Source: CAJCJE01 sp963818685 (GTDB lineage Bacteria; Actinomycetota; Actinomycetes; Mycobacteriales; Pseudonocardiaceae). Taken from it: 64,000 bases of DNA. Below are positions 51,157 through 59,827 of this stretch, piece after piece (position 1 is the stretch's first letter; each line of letters opens with the position of its first letter). The position numbers and the translations under genes were made by a program. The stretch spans positions 248,001 through 312,000 of the forward strand of contig CAWFTJ010000005.1 in assembly GCA_963818685.1 (NCBI GenBank), in the 5' to 3' direction. The notes below the pieces were generated by a model. It did no database searches and was not told where the DNA came from. It saw only the letters and a program-made list of their open reading frames with translations.

Positions 51157-52113
51157 TTACGGAAAGTGGCCGGTCGCGGTGTTTCTACTGGTCGACCGTG
51201 AGAGGGTGGTCACATAAAGTGAACTATGCGCGTATTCGTTATCTGATTGTGATTGCGCGGCCCTCCCGACGACGGGCCACAGGCTCATGGCGAAAAGCAC
51301 GAGCAGCGGGCCGGAACCCGGATCGGTCGCGTGACCGGTGAACAGGCCGCCGAGGTCCTGGCCGAAGATCCCGGTGAACACGGCGAGCACCATGCCGACG
51401 ATCAACGCGGCCTTGCGCGTGCGCGAGTCGAAAACGCCGATACCGGCGAACACCGCGCACAGTCCGATCAGGACGGCGAAGACCAGGCCGTTGCCCGCGA
51501 AAACGCCGCCTACCGCGGAGTTCACCTCGGCGAGCCAGGCCGGCTCGTCCTGGCCGGCGTTGACCAACTGCGCAGCAGGCACGCCCGCCGCGTGGTTGAG
51601 GGGTTCGAACTCCAGTAGCGCGAGGCCGATCCAGACCACCAGCCAGGCGTAGCGGACCCACCGTCTACAGTGGATCGCACCGCCGTCGACGACCGACGGC
51701 CACAACGCCAGGCCGAGGATCGCGTAGAGGACCGCGGCACCGGGCGCGCCGGTGACCAGGCCGGTGCCGTCCATGCCGAGGCCGCCGAAGCCCTCGCCGA
51801 CGATCCACACGCCCAACGCCCACCCGATCGACACGCCGCGCGTGATGTTCGCGGTGCGCGGCAACAGCAGACCAAGGCCGAGCGCGGCCTGAAGGGTCGC
51901 GAAGATCGTGTTGAACAGCACGGGATGCGCGAGGAGCAGGTCGGCGACGCTGAGGTTGACCGAGGTGACGGGGCCCGGCAGCCCCATGTTCGCCATGCCG
52001 AGGATGCCTTCGAAGAAGTCCCTCGTGAACATGAACGGCTGGAACTGTAGGGCCCCGTCGACGAGCCAGAGCACCCCGAGCGCGATCTCCAGGCCGCGGC
52101 GGGTGACTCTCAC
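51157..52113 (-). CDS. Multi-pass membrane protein, DoxX-like
   Basis: A 318-residue membrane protein with about 8 helices. LEIALGVLWLVDGALQFQPFM and LGLGLLLPRTANITRGVSIGWALGVWIVGEGFGGL are typical of a DoxX-like/actinobacterial redox-associated membrane family. Its start overlaps the neighbouring 147-residue membrane gene by 4 bases. Function unknown. Confidence 0.72.
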   Translation of the reverse strand: MRVTRRGLEIALGVLWLVDGALQFQPFMFTRDFFEGILGMANMGLPGPVTSVNLSVADLLLAHPVLFNTIFATLQAALGLGLLLPRTANITRGVSIGWALGVWIVGEGFGGLGMDGTGLVTGAPGAAVLYAILGLALWPSVVDGGAIHCRRWVRYAWLVVWIGLALLEFEPLNHAAGVPAAQLVNAGQDEPAWLAEVNSAVGGVFAGNGLVFAVLIGLCAVFAGIGVFDSRTRKAALIVGMVLAVFTGIFGQDLGGLFTGHATDPGSGPLLVLFAMSLWPVVGRAAQSQSDNEYAHSSLYVTTLSRSTSRNTATGHFP

Positions 52114-52553
52114 GCCCGCCTCAGGCCGGCCAACCCGGCCACTCCGGTGAGCGCGGCGAGCGCCACGACGCCCGCGGATTCGACCGCCAGGGTGGTCGGC
52201 ACCAGGAACGCCTGCACCGACTCCTGGAAGCCGAACAGCCCGCCAGGCACCAGGATCGCGGCGACCAGCGCGGCGAGGGTGCCGAGTTCGAACAGGGCGC
52301 CGAGCAGCGCCGCGACGCCGAGGAAACGACGTGGTGCGCCGAGCACCGTGACGGTCAGGATGGCGCCGCCGATGCCGTTGAGCAGGAACAGCAGGCCGAT
52401 GGTCGGCACGCCCCGATAACCGTTGAGGTAGAGGTAGACGTGGATCCCGGCCATCGCGGCCAGCAGCCCCGCGCCGACGACGCGCAGGCCGAGGCCGAGC
52501 AGGTCACGGCCGGAGCGGGCGGCGGGCACGGCCGCGGCCTGACTAGTAGCCAC
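52110..52553 (-). CDS. Small four-helix membrane protein
   Basis: A 147-residue protein with about four membrane helices (LLGLGLRVVGAGLLAAMAGIHVYLYL region first, with a conserved-looking His in GIHVYLYLNGYRG). GTG 52553 overlaps the stop of the cupredoxin gene, so the three minus-strand genes form one operon. Possibly a partner of the copper protein; function unknown. Confidence 0.7.
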   Translation of the reverse strand: MATSQAAAVPAARSGRDLLGLGLRVVGAGLLAAMAGIHVYLYLNGYRGVPTIGLLFLLNGIGGAILTVTVLGAPRRFLGVAALLGALFELGTLAALVAAILVPGGLFGFQESVQAFLVPTTLAVESAGVVALAALTGVAGLAGLRRA

Positions 52554-53118
52554 CGTAACCACCGCCGCCGCTGTTGCTCGTTGCCTGCTGGGTGGTTGCC
52601 GCCGGCTGGCTACCGCCGCCACCCGCGGCACCGCTGCCGGACACGGTGATCTTCGTGTCCATGCCGAGCGACTTGTGGCCGGGCACCGGGCAGAAGACGT
52701 CGTAGGTGCCGGCACTGAGCGTGACGGTGAGGTCGGCGGACGAGCCCGGCTGGAGGCCGCCGGTGCGCTCGCCGCTCAGGCCCGGCCCGTCGATCTCAAG
52801 GGCGTGACCGACCTGGCCCGCGTTCTTGGTGACGAAGGTGTACGTGCCCGGCGCGAACGTGCTGCTGGACAGCTCGATCTTGTATTCGGTCAGCGTGGCC
52901 GTGACCTGCGTGCCGGATGTCGAGCCCGCTGACTGACCGCTGCTGGCGGCCGTCGTCGGCGCCGAGCCGCCGCTGCTGCCGCCGGACGGGGTCGATCCGC
53001 CGGAGCCGCCGCAGGCCGCGGTCAGCAGGGCGACGCCGCCGAGCACCGCGCCTGCCACGGTCAACCGAGCCCAGTTACCGCCGGTGATGCCGTCGGCGGG
53101 GGTCGCAGAGGTCCGCAT
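52543..53118 (-). CDS. Cupredoxin lipoprotein
   Basis: A 191-residue lipoprotein: lipobox LLTAAC, Gly/Ser/Thr linker, then a type 1 copper domain with ligands His in VGHALEID and Cys-His-Met in YDVFCPVPGHKSLGM. It ends in a Gly/Tyr tail. It probably shuttles electrons or binds copper at the outer face of the membrane. It is divergent from the ECF sigma gene. Confidence 0.88.
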   Translation of the reverse strand: MRTSATPADGITGGNWARLTVAGAVLGGVALLTAACGGSGGSTPSGGSSGGSAPTTAASSGQSAGSTSGTQVTATLTEYKIELSSSTFAPGTYTFVTKNAGQVGHALEIDGPGLSGERTGGLQPGSSADLTVTLSAGTYDVFCPVPGHKSLGMDTKITVSGSGAAGGGGSQPAATTQQATSNSGGGGYGGY

Positions 53119-53229
53119 GATGTCCCTTTCGTCGTTGGTCGACTACGCCAGGTCTACGGGCGGGCTCGGCAAACGGATTGCCGTCGACGGGGGCACAATC
53201 GCGGGAATCGACACGGACGGGGACCCACC

Positions 53230-53865
53230 ATGCACTCCGAGCGAGAGGCAATCCCGCTGCCCAGTTCATCCGTAGACGATGGTGTGAGCAGGATCGGGAT
53301 CCCCATCGAGCGGCTGGCGGACGAGACGCTGCTGGCCGGGCTCGCCACCGGCGACGCCGAGATCGCGGTCGCGTTCGTGCGCAGGTTCCAGCGCAAGGTC
53401 TTCGGTGTCGCGGTCGCCGTGCTCGGCGATCCGGTGCTGGCCGAGGACGTCGCCCAGCAGACCTTCGAGCGCGCGTGGAAGCACGCTGCCGTTTTCGACG
53501 CCCGCAGGGGCTCGGTGCAGGCGTGGCTGACCACGATCGCGCACAACCTGGCCATCGACATGGTGCGCGCGCGCAGGGCGACTCCGGTCGATCCGGCCGA
53601 GCTGACCACGTTGCTCGGGATGATGGTGGACACGCCGGAGCGCCAGGCCATCGCCAACGAGGCGTCCGGCGAGCTACACAGGGCGCTCGCCAGGCTGCCG
53701 CACGATCAGGCCAGGGCGGTGGTGATGGCCGGGATCTACGGCATGACAGGCAATGAAATCGCGGATTTCGAGGGAATTCCGCTGGGCACCGCGAAAACTC
53801 GGATCAGGGCGGCGATGACGAAGCTGCGCGCGAGCTTGGTGGGAAAGCAGGCGAACGATGGCTGA
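53230..53865 (+). CDS. ECF sigma factor (SigK-like)
   Basis: A 211-residue ECF sigma factor: sigma-2 region about 35-105 (DPVLAEDVAQQTFERAWKH, WLTTIAHNLAIDMVRARR) and sigma-4 region about 140-205 (LPHDQARAVVMAGIYGMTGNEIADFEGIPLGTAKTRIR). The ORF overlaps the anti-sigma gene by 8 bases. Likely targets are its own operon and the divergent cupredoxin operon. Confidence 0.92.
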   Translation: MHSEREAIPLPSSSVDDGVSRIGIPIERLADETLLAGLATGDAEIAVAFVRRFQRKVFGVAVAVLGDPVLAEDVAQQTFERAWKHAAVFDARRGSVQAWLTTIAHNLAIDMVRARRATPVDPAELTTLLGMMVDTPERQAIANEASGELHRALARLPHDQARAVVMAGIYGMTGNEIADFEGIPLGTAKTRIRAAMTKLRASLVGKQANDG

Positions 53866-54658
53866 GCGCGACTGCGCACGACTGCGCGAACTCGCACCTG
53901 AGCTGGCGCTCGGCGTGCTGACCGGCGAGGAGCGCGCCGAGGCACGCAAGCATCTGGCCACCTGCCCGGAATGCCGCGAACACGTGCTCGAACTCACCTC
54001 GGTCGGCGACGGCCTGCTCGCGCTGGTGCCGGGGGCGGAACCGCCGGTCGGCTTCGAGGATCGGGTGCTCACCAGGCTGGGCATTTCCGCTGGTCAGCAG
54101 GCCGCACCTACCCAACCGATCCCGGTGGCGCAGGTGCGGGTGGCGGTAGCCACGCCGATGCCGGCGCCCACGTCGGCGCCGATGCCGCGGCAGGCACCGG
54201 TGGCGGATCTGGAGCGCGAGCGGGCCCGGCGCGGCGCGCGGCGGTGGGTGCCGATCGCCGCGGCGGCGGCCGCGATCGCGCTGGTGTTCGGCTTCGGCGG
54301 CTGGGCCATGGGCCTGAACAGCCGGAGCGGCCAGGCCACCGCGACAGCACCGAACCCGGCGGCCACGCCGTTGTTACGGGGCACGCTGCTCAGCGCGGAC
54401 CGCAAGGCCATGGGTCAGGTGTGGGCCTGGCCGGGCAGGCCGTCGTGGGTGTACATGGACGTCGAGGTCGAGCAGCACACCGGCATGAACCTCACCTGCC
54501 AGGTGCAGCGGGCCGACGGGTCCACGGTCACGATCGGCACGTTCGCGCTGGACGACGGCTACGGCCACTGGGGCGCGCCCGCGCCGGTCGGCAAGGGCGA
54601 GAAGGCGCGCCTCGTCGACCCGGACGGTGCCGTGATCGCGAGCGCGACGCTGAGCTGA
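53858..54658 (+). CDS. Anti-sigma factor (RskA-type, zinc)
   Basis: A 266-residue membrane anti-sigma factor. N-terminal zinc-binding motif ARKHLATCPEC (His-Cys-Cys), one membrane helix (VPIAAAAAAIALVFGFGGWAM, about 128-148) and an external anti-sigma-K domain (GQVWAWPGRPSWVYMDVEVE). Overlap with the sigma gene supports pairing. Confidence 0.9.
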   Translation: MAERDCARLRELAPELALGVLTGEERAEARKHLATCPECREHVLELTSVGDGLLALVPGAEPPVGFEDRVLTRLGISAGQQAAPTQPIPVAQVRVAVATPMPAPTSAPMPRQAPVADLERERARRGARRWVPIAAAAAAIALVFGFGGWAMGLNSRSGQATATAPNPAATPLLRGTLLSADRKAMGQVWAWPGRPSWVYMDVEVEQHTGMNLTCQVQRADGSTVTIGTFALDDGYGHWGAPAPVGKGEKARLVDPDGAVIASATLS

Positions 54659-54680
54659 ACCCGGACGCCGGTCCGGGTTC
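54657..54680 (+). terminator. Hairpin after the anti-sigma gene
   Basis: Perfect 10-base arms GAACCCGGAC and GTCCGGGTTC around GCCG begin inside the anti-sigma stop codon region and are followed by TTCAG. It should terminate the sigma operon, making the next gene separately transcribed. Confidence 0.65.
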
Positions 54681-54719
54681 TTCAGCCCGTGCTCAGCCAT
54701 GGCTGGCATCGTCGAGTTC

Positions 54720-55223
54720 ATGTTGAAGGCAACCAAAACGACCATGATCGCCGGAGCGGCCGTCGTCGCGCTCATCGGAATCGGTGGTGGTGTTGCGTTC
54801 GCCACCAGCGGCAGCGCCTCGCCTACACCGACCACGCTGACCGCGGCGACCACGTCTACCGGGCCGGCCAGGTCTACCACGTCTACCGGGTCGACCGCGC
54901 ACAAGCACCGCGGTCTGCTGGCCCGCACCGAGCACGGCCAGGTGACCGTACGCACCAAGACCGGTACCGAGGTGATCGACCTGCAACGCGGCCAGGTGAG
55001 CGCGGTCAGCCCGACCTCGATCACGGTCAGGAGCCAGGACGGCTTCTCAGCGACCTACGTGGTAGACAACACGACCAAGGTGCGCAAGACCGGTCAGCGC
55101 AGCACCATCGGCAGCGTTGCCGACGGCGACAACGTGGTGATCGCGGCCGTGCACAGCGGCAACACCGACACCGCGAAGCGCATCGGTGACCACGGCGCCA
55201 AGCCGGCCCCGACCACCCACTGA
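54720..55223 (+). CDS. Exported DUF5666-like protein
   Basis: A 167-residue secreted protein. A signal peptide (MLKATKTTMIAGAAVVALIG) is followed by a Thr-rich linker and a small beta domain (TEHGQVTVRTKTGTEVIDLQ, SAVSPTSITVRSQDG, TYVVDNTTKV) of DUF5666 type. ATG 54720 gives the better signal peptide; an in-frame ATG is at 54699. Function unknown. Confidence 0.75.
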   Translation: MLKATKTTMIAGAAVVALIGIGGGVAFATSGSASPTPTTLTAATTSTGPARSTTSTGSTAHKHRGLLARTEHGQVTVRTKTGTEVIDLQRGQVSAVSPTSITVRSQDGFSATYVVDNTTKVRKTGQRSTIGSVADGDNVVIAAVHSGNTDTAKRIGDHGAKPAPTTH

Positions 55224-55232
55224 GCCAGCTAC

Positions 55233-55276
55233 GACTGACCCCCGTGACGCTGACCCCCGTGACGCGGGGGTCAGTC
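55233..55276. terminator. Bidirectional terminator between convergent genes
   Basis: GACTGACCCCC (55233-55243) pairs with GGGGGTCAGTC (55266-55276); an alternative inner arm CTGACCCCCG starts at 55250. It overlaps the stop of the WS/DGAT gene and should stop both transcripts. Confidence 0.65.
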
Positions 55277-56638
55277 GCGTCGCGGCTCCAGTTCGGCCAG
55301 CGAGTCCTCCAGGTAGGTGAGCAGCCGCTGGAGGTGCGGCACGTTGCGCCGGCATCCGGTCAGGCCGAAGTGCAGCCGGCCCGCGTACGTGGTCACGGTG
55401 ATGTTCAGGGCCTGGCCGTCGAGCACGATCGACATCGGGTACACGCCCTGCATGCGCGAGCCGTTCCAGTAGAGCTCCTGGTCAGGGCCGGGCACGTTGG
55501 AGATGATCACGTTGAACGGCGGCCGGGTGCGGTCGACGAAGCCGGGGATCGGGGACAGGCCGAGCGGCGCGATGGTCAGCGCGGAGAGCGTGAGGATCTG
55601 GAGCGGGGTGCGCCCGGACAGGCCCTGTTTGGCCGCGCCGATGGATTCCTGGATGCGTCTCATTCTGGTCACCGGGTCGGCCTCGTCGGTGGCCAGGTCG
55701 CAGAGGGTGAAGCCGATGGCGTTGCCCGAGTCGGTGCCGTTCGAGCTGATCTGCCGTGCGCGCAACGAAACCGGCACGGCCGCGACAAGGCCCTGCGCGG
55801 GCAGGGCGTCCATTTCCATCAGGTAGCGACGCAGCGCGCCGGCGGACATGGCCAGCACGAAGTCGTTGAGGGTGGCGTTGTGCAGGGCGCGGGCCCGCGC
55901 GATCCGGTCCAGCGCCCAGTCCTGGGCGGCGAAGCGCCGCGCGCCGGTGATGCTGCCGTTGAGCATGGTTTTCGGCGCCTGGAAGGGAAGTTTGCGTTCC
56001 GGCTCGGACAGCCCCTTGGTCACCGTGTCGGCCAGCATGCCCGGCACACCCGCCACGTCCTCGACCAACTGCCTGATCTGCTGGCCCAGGCTGCGCGCGA
56101 CCCTGGTGTCCGAGGATGTGCGCGGCTGCTCGGGCAGCGCGAACACTCCGGGCATGCCGGCCAGTTCGGGATTGTCGGACAGGGCGCGTTCCATCCAGCG
56201 CAGGGCCGACACGCCGTCAAGCACGGCGTGGTGCACCTTGGTGTAGACCGCGTACCGGTTGCCTTCGAGTCCCTCGATCAGGTGCAGTTCCCAGAGCGGG
56301 CGATGCCGGTCGAGCAGGGTGCCGTGTAAGCGGGAGACCAGCGCGAGCAGTTCCCGCACCCGACCCGGCCTCGGCAGCGCGGAGAAGCGCACGTGGTACT
56401 CAAGGTCGATGTCGTCCTCCTGGCGCCACGACCACTGGCCGAGGCTGGTCAGCGCGCGGACCGGCTTGCGAAGGAAGACCTCGTGCACGTGGGTCGACTC
56501 GACGAGCCGCCGGTACACACCGTTGAGGTAGTCCGGCCCTGCGCCCTCCGGCAACTCGAACAGTTGCAGGCCGCCGACGTGCATCGGATGCTCGCGGGTC
56601 TCCGCGATCAGGAACATCGAATCGGTCACCGGCATCAT
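55271..56638 (-). CDS. Wax ester synthase/diacylglycerol acyltransferase (WS/DGAT)
   Basis: A 455-residue acyltransferase that makes triacylglycerol or wax esters from acyl-CoA. The active-site motif is VHHAVLDG, and NVIISNVPGPDQELYWNG is the conserved C-terminal block. The start is placed at ATG 56638 (MMPVTDSMFLIAE) because homology begins there. It contributes to storage lipid formation. Confidence 0.92.
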   Translation of the reverse strand: MMPVTDSMFLIAETREHPMHVGGLQLFELPEGAGPDYLNGVYRRLVESTHVHEVFLRKPVRALTSLGQWSWRQEDDIDLEYHVRFSALPRPGRVRELLALVSRLHGTLLDRHRPLWELHLIEGLEGNRYAVYTKVHHAVLDGVSALRWMERALSDNPELAGMPGVFALPEQPRTSSDTRVARSLGQQIRQLVEDVAGVPGMLADTVTKGLSEPERKLPFQAPKTMLNGSITGARRFAAQDWALDRIARARALHNATLNDFVLAMSAGALRRYLMEMDALPAQGLVAAVPVSLRARQISSNGTDSGNAIGFTLCDLATDEADPVTRMRRIQESIGAAKQGLSGRTPLQILTLSALTIAPLGLSPIPGFVDRTRPPFNVIISNVPGPDQELYWNGSRMQGVYPMSIVLDGQALNITVTTYAGRLHFGLTGCRRNVPHLQRLLTYLEDSLAELEPRRD

Positions 56639-56778
56639 CGCGCTGACCACCTGCCCTTCGTGCGGAAAGCGTAGTTGCTTGATCGGCAATTGCCGAGTGC
56701 TGCGTCGCGTTCCCAGGTCGGGATATGGTCCGACGAGCCGCACGGATTTCGGCGGAGTGCACAGCGAGGAGGCATCCG

Positions 56779-57570
56779 GTGAGCGAGATCGACAAGCCGA
56801 ACGCTGCCCGCATCTACGACTACATGCTCGGCGGCAGCCACAACTTCGAGGTGGACCGCAAGTTCGCCGACGACATGATGGCCGCGACCAACTCGACGCC
56901 GCGTTCGTACCGGATGAATCGTTCCTTCCTGCGCCGCGCGGTCCGCTTCATGGTTGACAACGGCATCGACCAGTTCCTCGATCTCGGCTCCGGCATCCCG
57001 ACCGTTGGCAACGTGCACGAGGTCGCGCAGTCGATCAACCCGGATGTCCGGGTTGTGTACGTGGACAACGAGCAGGTCGCGGTGTCGCATTCGCGACGGA
57101 TGCTCGCCGACAACCCGAACGCGATCATCATCGATGCCGATCTGCGGGACACCCGCGCGGTGCTCGGCCACCCGGAAACCCAGCGGATGCTCGACTTCAG
57201 CAGGCCGGTCGGCCTGCTGATGGTGGCGATCTTCCACTTCATCCCGGATCGCGACCGCCCGATCGAGATCGTGGCCAGGTATCGCGAGGCACTGCGTGGC
57301 GGTGGCTATCTCGCCATGTCCCACTTCACCGGCGACGACAGGGCCATCACCTCAGCCACGCTGGGCGCGCAGTGGTACCAGCAGACCGCGAATCCGCTGA
57401 TCATGCGCACCAGAACCGAGTTCGAGGCGCTGCTGACCGACGTCGAGCTGGTGCCGCCCGGAGTGACCTGGGTGCAGCAGTGGCACCCGGACAACAGCGA
57501 ACCGGAGCTGGCCATCCCCTCGGAATCGGCGATCTACGCTGCGGTCGGCCGGATCCCCTCGGTCCGCTGA
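56779..57570 (+). CDS. SAM-dependent methyltransferase (PF04672/DUF574)
   Basis: A 263-residue actinobacterial methyltransferase: NAARIYDYMLGGSHNFEVDR is the family's start signature, followed by FLDLGSGIPT (SAM binding) and VYVDNEQVAVSHS. GTG 56779 follows GAGGAGG. Substrate unknown, as for most of the family. Confidence 0.9.
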   Translation: MSEIDKPNAARIYDYMLGGSHNFEVDRKFADDMMAATNSTPRSYRMNRSFLRRAVRFMVDNGIDQFLDLGSGIPTVGNVHEVAQSINPDVRVVYVDNEQVAVSHSRRMLADNPNAIIIDADLRDTRAVLGHPETQRMLDFSRPVGLLMVAIFHFIPDRDRPIEIVARYREALRGGGYLAMSHFTGDDRAITSATLGAQWYQQTANPLIMRTRTEFEALLTDVELVPPGVTWVQQWHPDNSEPELAIPSESAIYAAVGRIPSVR

Positions 57571-57722
57571 CCGCTTCCAGGCCGCCGAAATGTAACTGGA
57601 GCACCGCTCAACTTACAGTTCTTCCAGAAAAACAAGAGGCTGACGGTCACGATTCAGCAACGGTGACCCGCGATGCCTTGGGGTCAGCGGATTCCTGGCC
57701 GTAACGTCGTGGCCACCAAACC

Positions 57723-57734
57723 GTAAGCGCTTAC
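57723..57734. promoter_or_regulatory. LacI-type operator GTAAGCGCTTAC
   Basis: A perfect 12-base palindrome with the central CG of LacI/GalR sites lies 31 bases before the LacI gene. It likely mediates autoregulation and control of the downstream ABC transporter operon. Confidence 0.7.
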
Positions 57735-57764
57735 AGTTTTTTCTGGGCGCGGAATGGGGTGTCG

Positions 57765-58850
57765 ATGACGACCGATCCGCCCGAGCGGATGCTGACCATC
57801 TACGACGTCGCCGAACGAGCAGGCGTGTCGATCGCCTCGGTCTCCCGAGTGCTCAACGGCCATCGCAGTAGGCCGGACACTCAGGACCGGGTGATGGCGG
57901 CGGTGCGCGAACTCGGCTTCGTGCCGAGCGGCGCTGCGCGCGCGCTGTCCGGGCAGCTCAAGGAGGTCGCCGCGGTCGTGTTCCGGCACGCGGCCGAGTC
58001 TCCCGAGGGCGCGTTCTCCGACGAGGACGAGAGCCTGATGTTCGCCGACGTGCTCAACCGCGGCATCGAGGCGGGCGCCCGAGCGCGCGGATTCGACCTG
58101 CTGATGAGCTCGGTCGACGTCTACGACCACAGCCCGCAGGGCCGGATCGCCTCCCTGGCCGGCAAGAGCGACGGCCTGATCCTGCACGACAAGGTGCTCA
58201 GCGCCGTCGGCATCACCCGCGTCGCACGCCGCACGCCGGTGGTGACGCTGGCCGGCACCGCGACCGAGGCGAGCGTGAACGTGCGCAGCGACAACGCGTT
58301 CGGCATGCGCGAACTCACCAGGCACCTGGTCACGGAGCACGGCTACCAGACCCTCGCCTACCTGGCCGGACATGTGGACAGTCCGGACAACATCGCCCGC
58401 ACCGAGGCACTGGAAATGGTGGCCTCCGAGGCGGGCGCCGAGGTGTGGACCGGCGAGATCTGGCGCGGCAACTACCTCGCCTCCGGCGGCGCGGCCGTGA
58501 TCAGCCGCATCCTCGAACGCGAACTGCCGTTGCCCAACGTGATCATGTGTGCGAACGACCAGACCGCCATCGGTGTGATGTTCACGTTGGCCCAGCACGG
58601 TATTCGCGTGCCGGAGGACATCGCGGTGACCGGGTTCGACGACATCCCGGTCGCGCGTCACCTGCACTCCCAGCTGACCACCGTGCGCCAGCCGATCAAG
58701 AAGCTCGGCGCGACCGCGTTCGACGCGCTCTACGCGTTGATCACCGGCGCGCAGCGGCCAGATCAGGACATCGTGCTGCCAACCGAACTGGTGGTGCGCG
58801 GTAGCTGCGGGTGCCCGTTCGAGTCGACCGGACCGGTGATGTCGGCATGA
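57765..58850 (+). CDS. LacI family transcriptional regulator
   Basis: A 361-residue LacI regulator: HTH about residues 10-60 (LTIYDVAERAGVSIASVSRVLNG), then a periplasmic-binding-like effector domain (VMCANDQTAIGVMFTLAQHGIRVPEDIAVTGFDDIP region). ATG 57765 or GTG 57759. Its stop overlaps the permease ATG by 4 bases, so it is the first gene of the transporter operon. LacI control suggests an oligosaccharide ligand. Confidence 0.92.
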   Translation: MTTDPPERMLTIYDVAERAGVSIASVSRVLNGHRSRPDTQDRVMAAVRELGFVPSGAARALSGQLKEVAAVVFRHAAESPEGAFSDEDESLMFADVLNRGIEAGARARGFDLLMSSVDVYDHSPQGRIASLAGKSDGLILHDKVLSAVGITRVARRTPVVTLAGTATEASVNVRSDNAFGMRELTRHLVTEHGYQTLAYLAGHVDSPDNIARTEALEMVASEAGAEVWTGEIWRGNYLASGGAAVISRILERELPLPNVIMCANDQTAIGVMFTLAQHGIRVPEDIAVTGFDDIPVARHLHSQLTTVRQPIKKLGATAFDALYALITGAQRPDQDIVLPTELVVRGSCGCPFESTGPVMSA

Positions 58851-59824
58851 TCCACTTGTTGCGGCGCATAGCCTTCTACGTGGTGACCGCGTGGGCCGCG
58901 GTGACCGTGAACTTCTTCATCCCGCACCTGATGCCCGGCGACCCTGTCCAGAACCTGATCGCCAGGCAACAGGGAAAGGCCAGCCCACAGGCGGTCCAGG
59001 CGCTGCGGATACAGCTCGGCCTTACCGGCCACCAGTCGTTGTGGTCGGAGTACCTGCACTACTGGTCCCAGCTCGTGCACGGTGACCTCGGCATCTCCAC
59101 CAGCTTCTTCCCCGCTTCGGTTGGCAGTGTGCTCACCGCCGCCCTGCCGTGGACGATCGTGCTGGTCGGAGTGTCCACTGTGATCAGCTTCGTGATCGGC
59201 ACGCTGGTCGGCGTGTTGGTCGCCTGGCGCCGTGGGTCCTGGCTGGACGGTGTGCTGCCGGTGGCCACGTTCTTCCAGGCGGTGCCGTACTTCTTCTTCG
59301 CGCTGATCGTGCTCATCGTGTTCGGCAGCAACCTGGGCTGGTTCCCGATCACGGGCGGCGCCGACGCGAGCATCGATCCCGGTTTCACCGGCGCGTTCAT
59401 CGGCAGCGCCATCTACCACGGCATCCTGCCGATGATCACCATCGTGGTCAGCTCGATCGCCGGGTGGATCCTCGGCATGCGCAACATGATGGTGACCACG
59501 ATGGACGAGGACTACGTGCTCGTCGCCGCGGCGAAGGGCCTGCCCAACCGCAAGGTCATCGGCTATGCCGCACGCAACGCGATCCTGCCGAGCGTGTCGA
59601 GCTTCTCCCTGTCGCTGAGTTTCGTGGTGGCGGGCGCGCTGCTCACCGAGATCGTCTTCTCCTATCCCGGCATCGGCTTCCAGCTGTTGCAGGCCGTGCA
59701 AGCCGAGGATTTCCCGCTGCTGCAAGGAATCTTCCTGGTGATCACGTTCGCTGTGCTCGCGGCCAACCTGCTGGCCGACGTGTGTTACGCCGCCCTCGAT
59801 CCGCGTACCCGACAGGAGGCGTGA
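58847..59824 (+). CDS. ABC transporter permease (DppB-like)
   Basis: A 325-residue inner-membrane permease with six helices and the EAA-type loop (DEDYVLVAAAKGLPNRKVIGYAARNAILP). N-terminal RIAFYVVTAWAAVTVNFFIPHLMPGDP is typical of the oligopeptide/dipeptide (and beta-glycan oligosaccharide) family. Overlaps LacI by 4 bases. Confidence 0.92.
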   Translation: MIHLLRRIAFYVVTAWAAVTVNFFIPHLMPGDPVQNLIARQQGKASPQAVQALRIQLGLTGHQSLWSEYLHYWSQLVHGDLGISTSFFPASVGSVLTAALPWTIVLVGVSTVISFVIGTLVGVLVAWRRGSWLDGVLPVATFFQAVPYFFFALIVLIVFGSNLGWFPITGGADASIDPGFTGAFIGSAIYHGILPMITIVVSSIAGWILGMRNMMVTTMDEDYVLVAAAKGLPNRKVIGYAARNAILPSVSSFSLSLSFVVAGALLTEIVFSYPGIGFQLLQAVQAEDFPLLQGIFLVITFAVLAANLLADVCYAALDPRTRQEA

Positions 59825-59827
59825 GCC

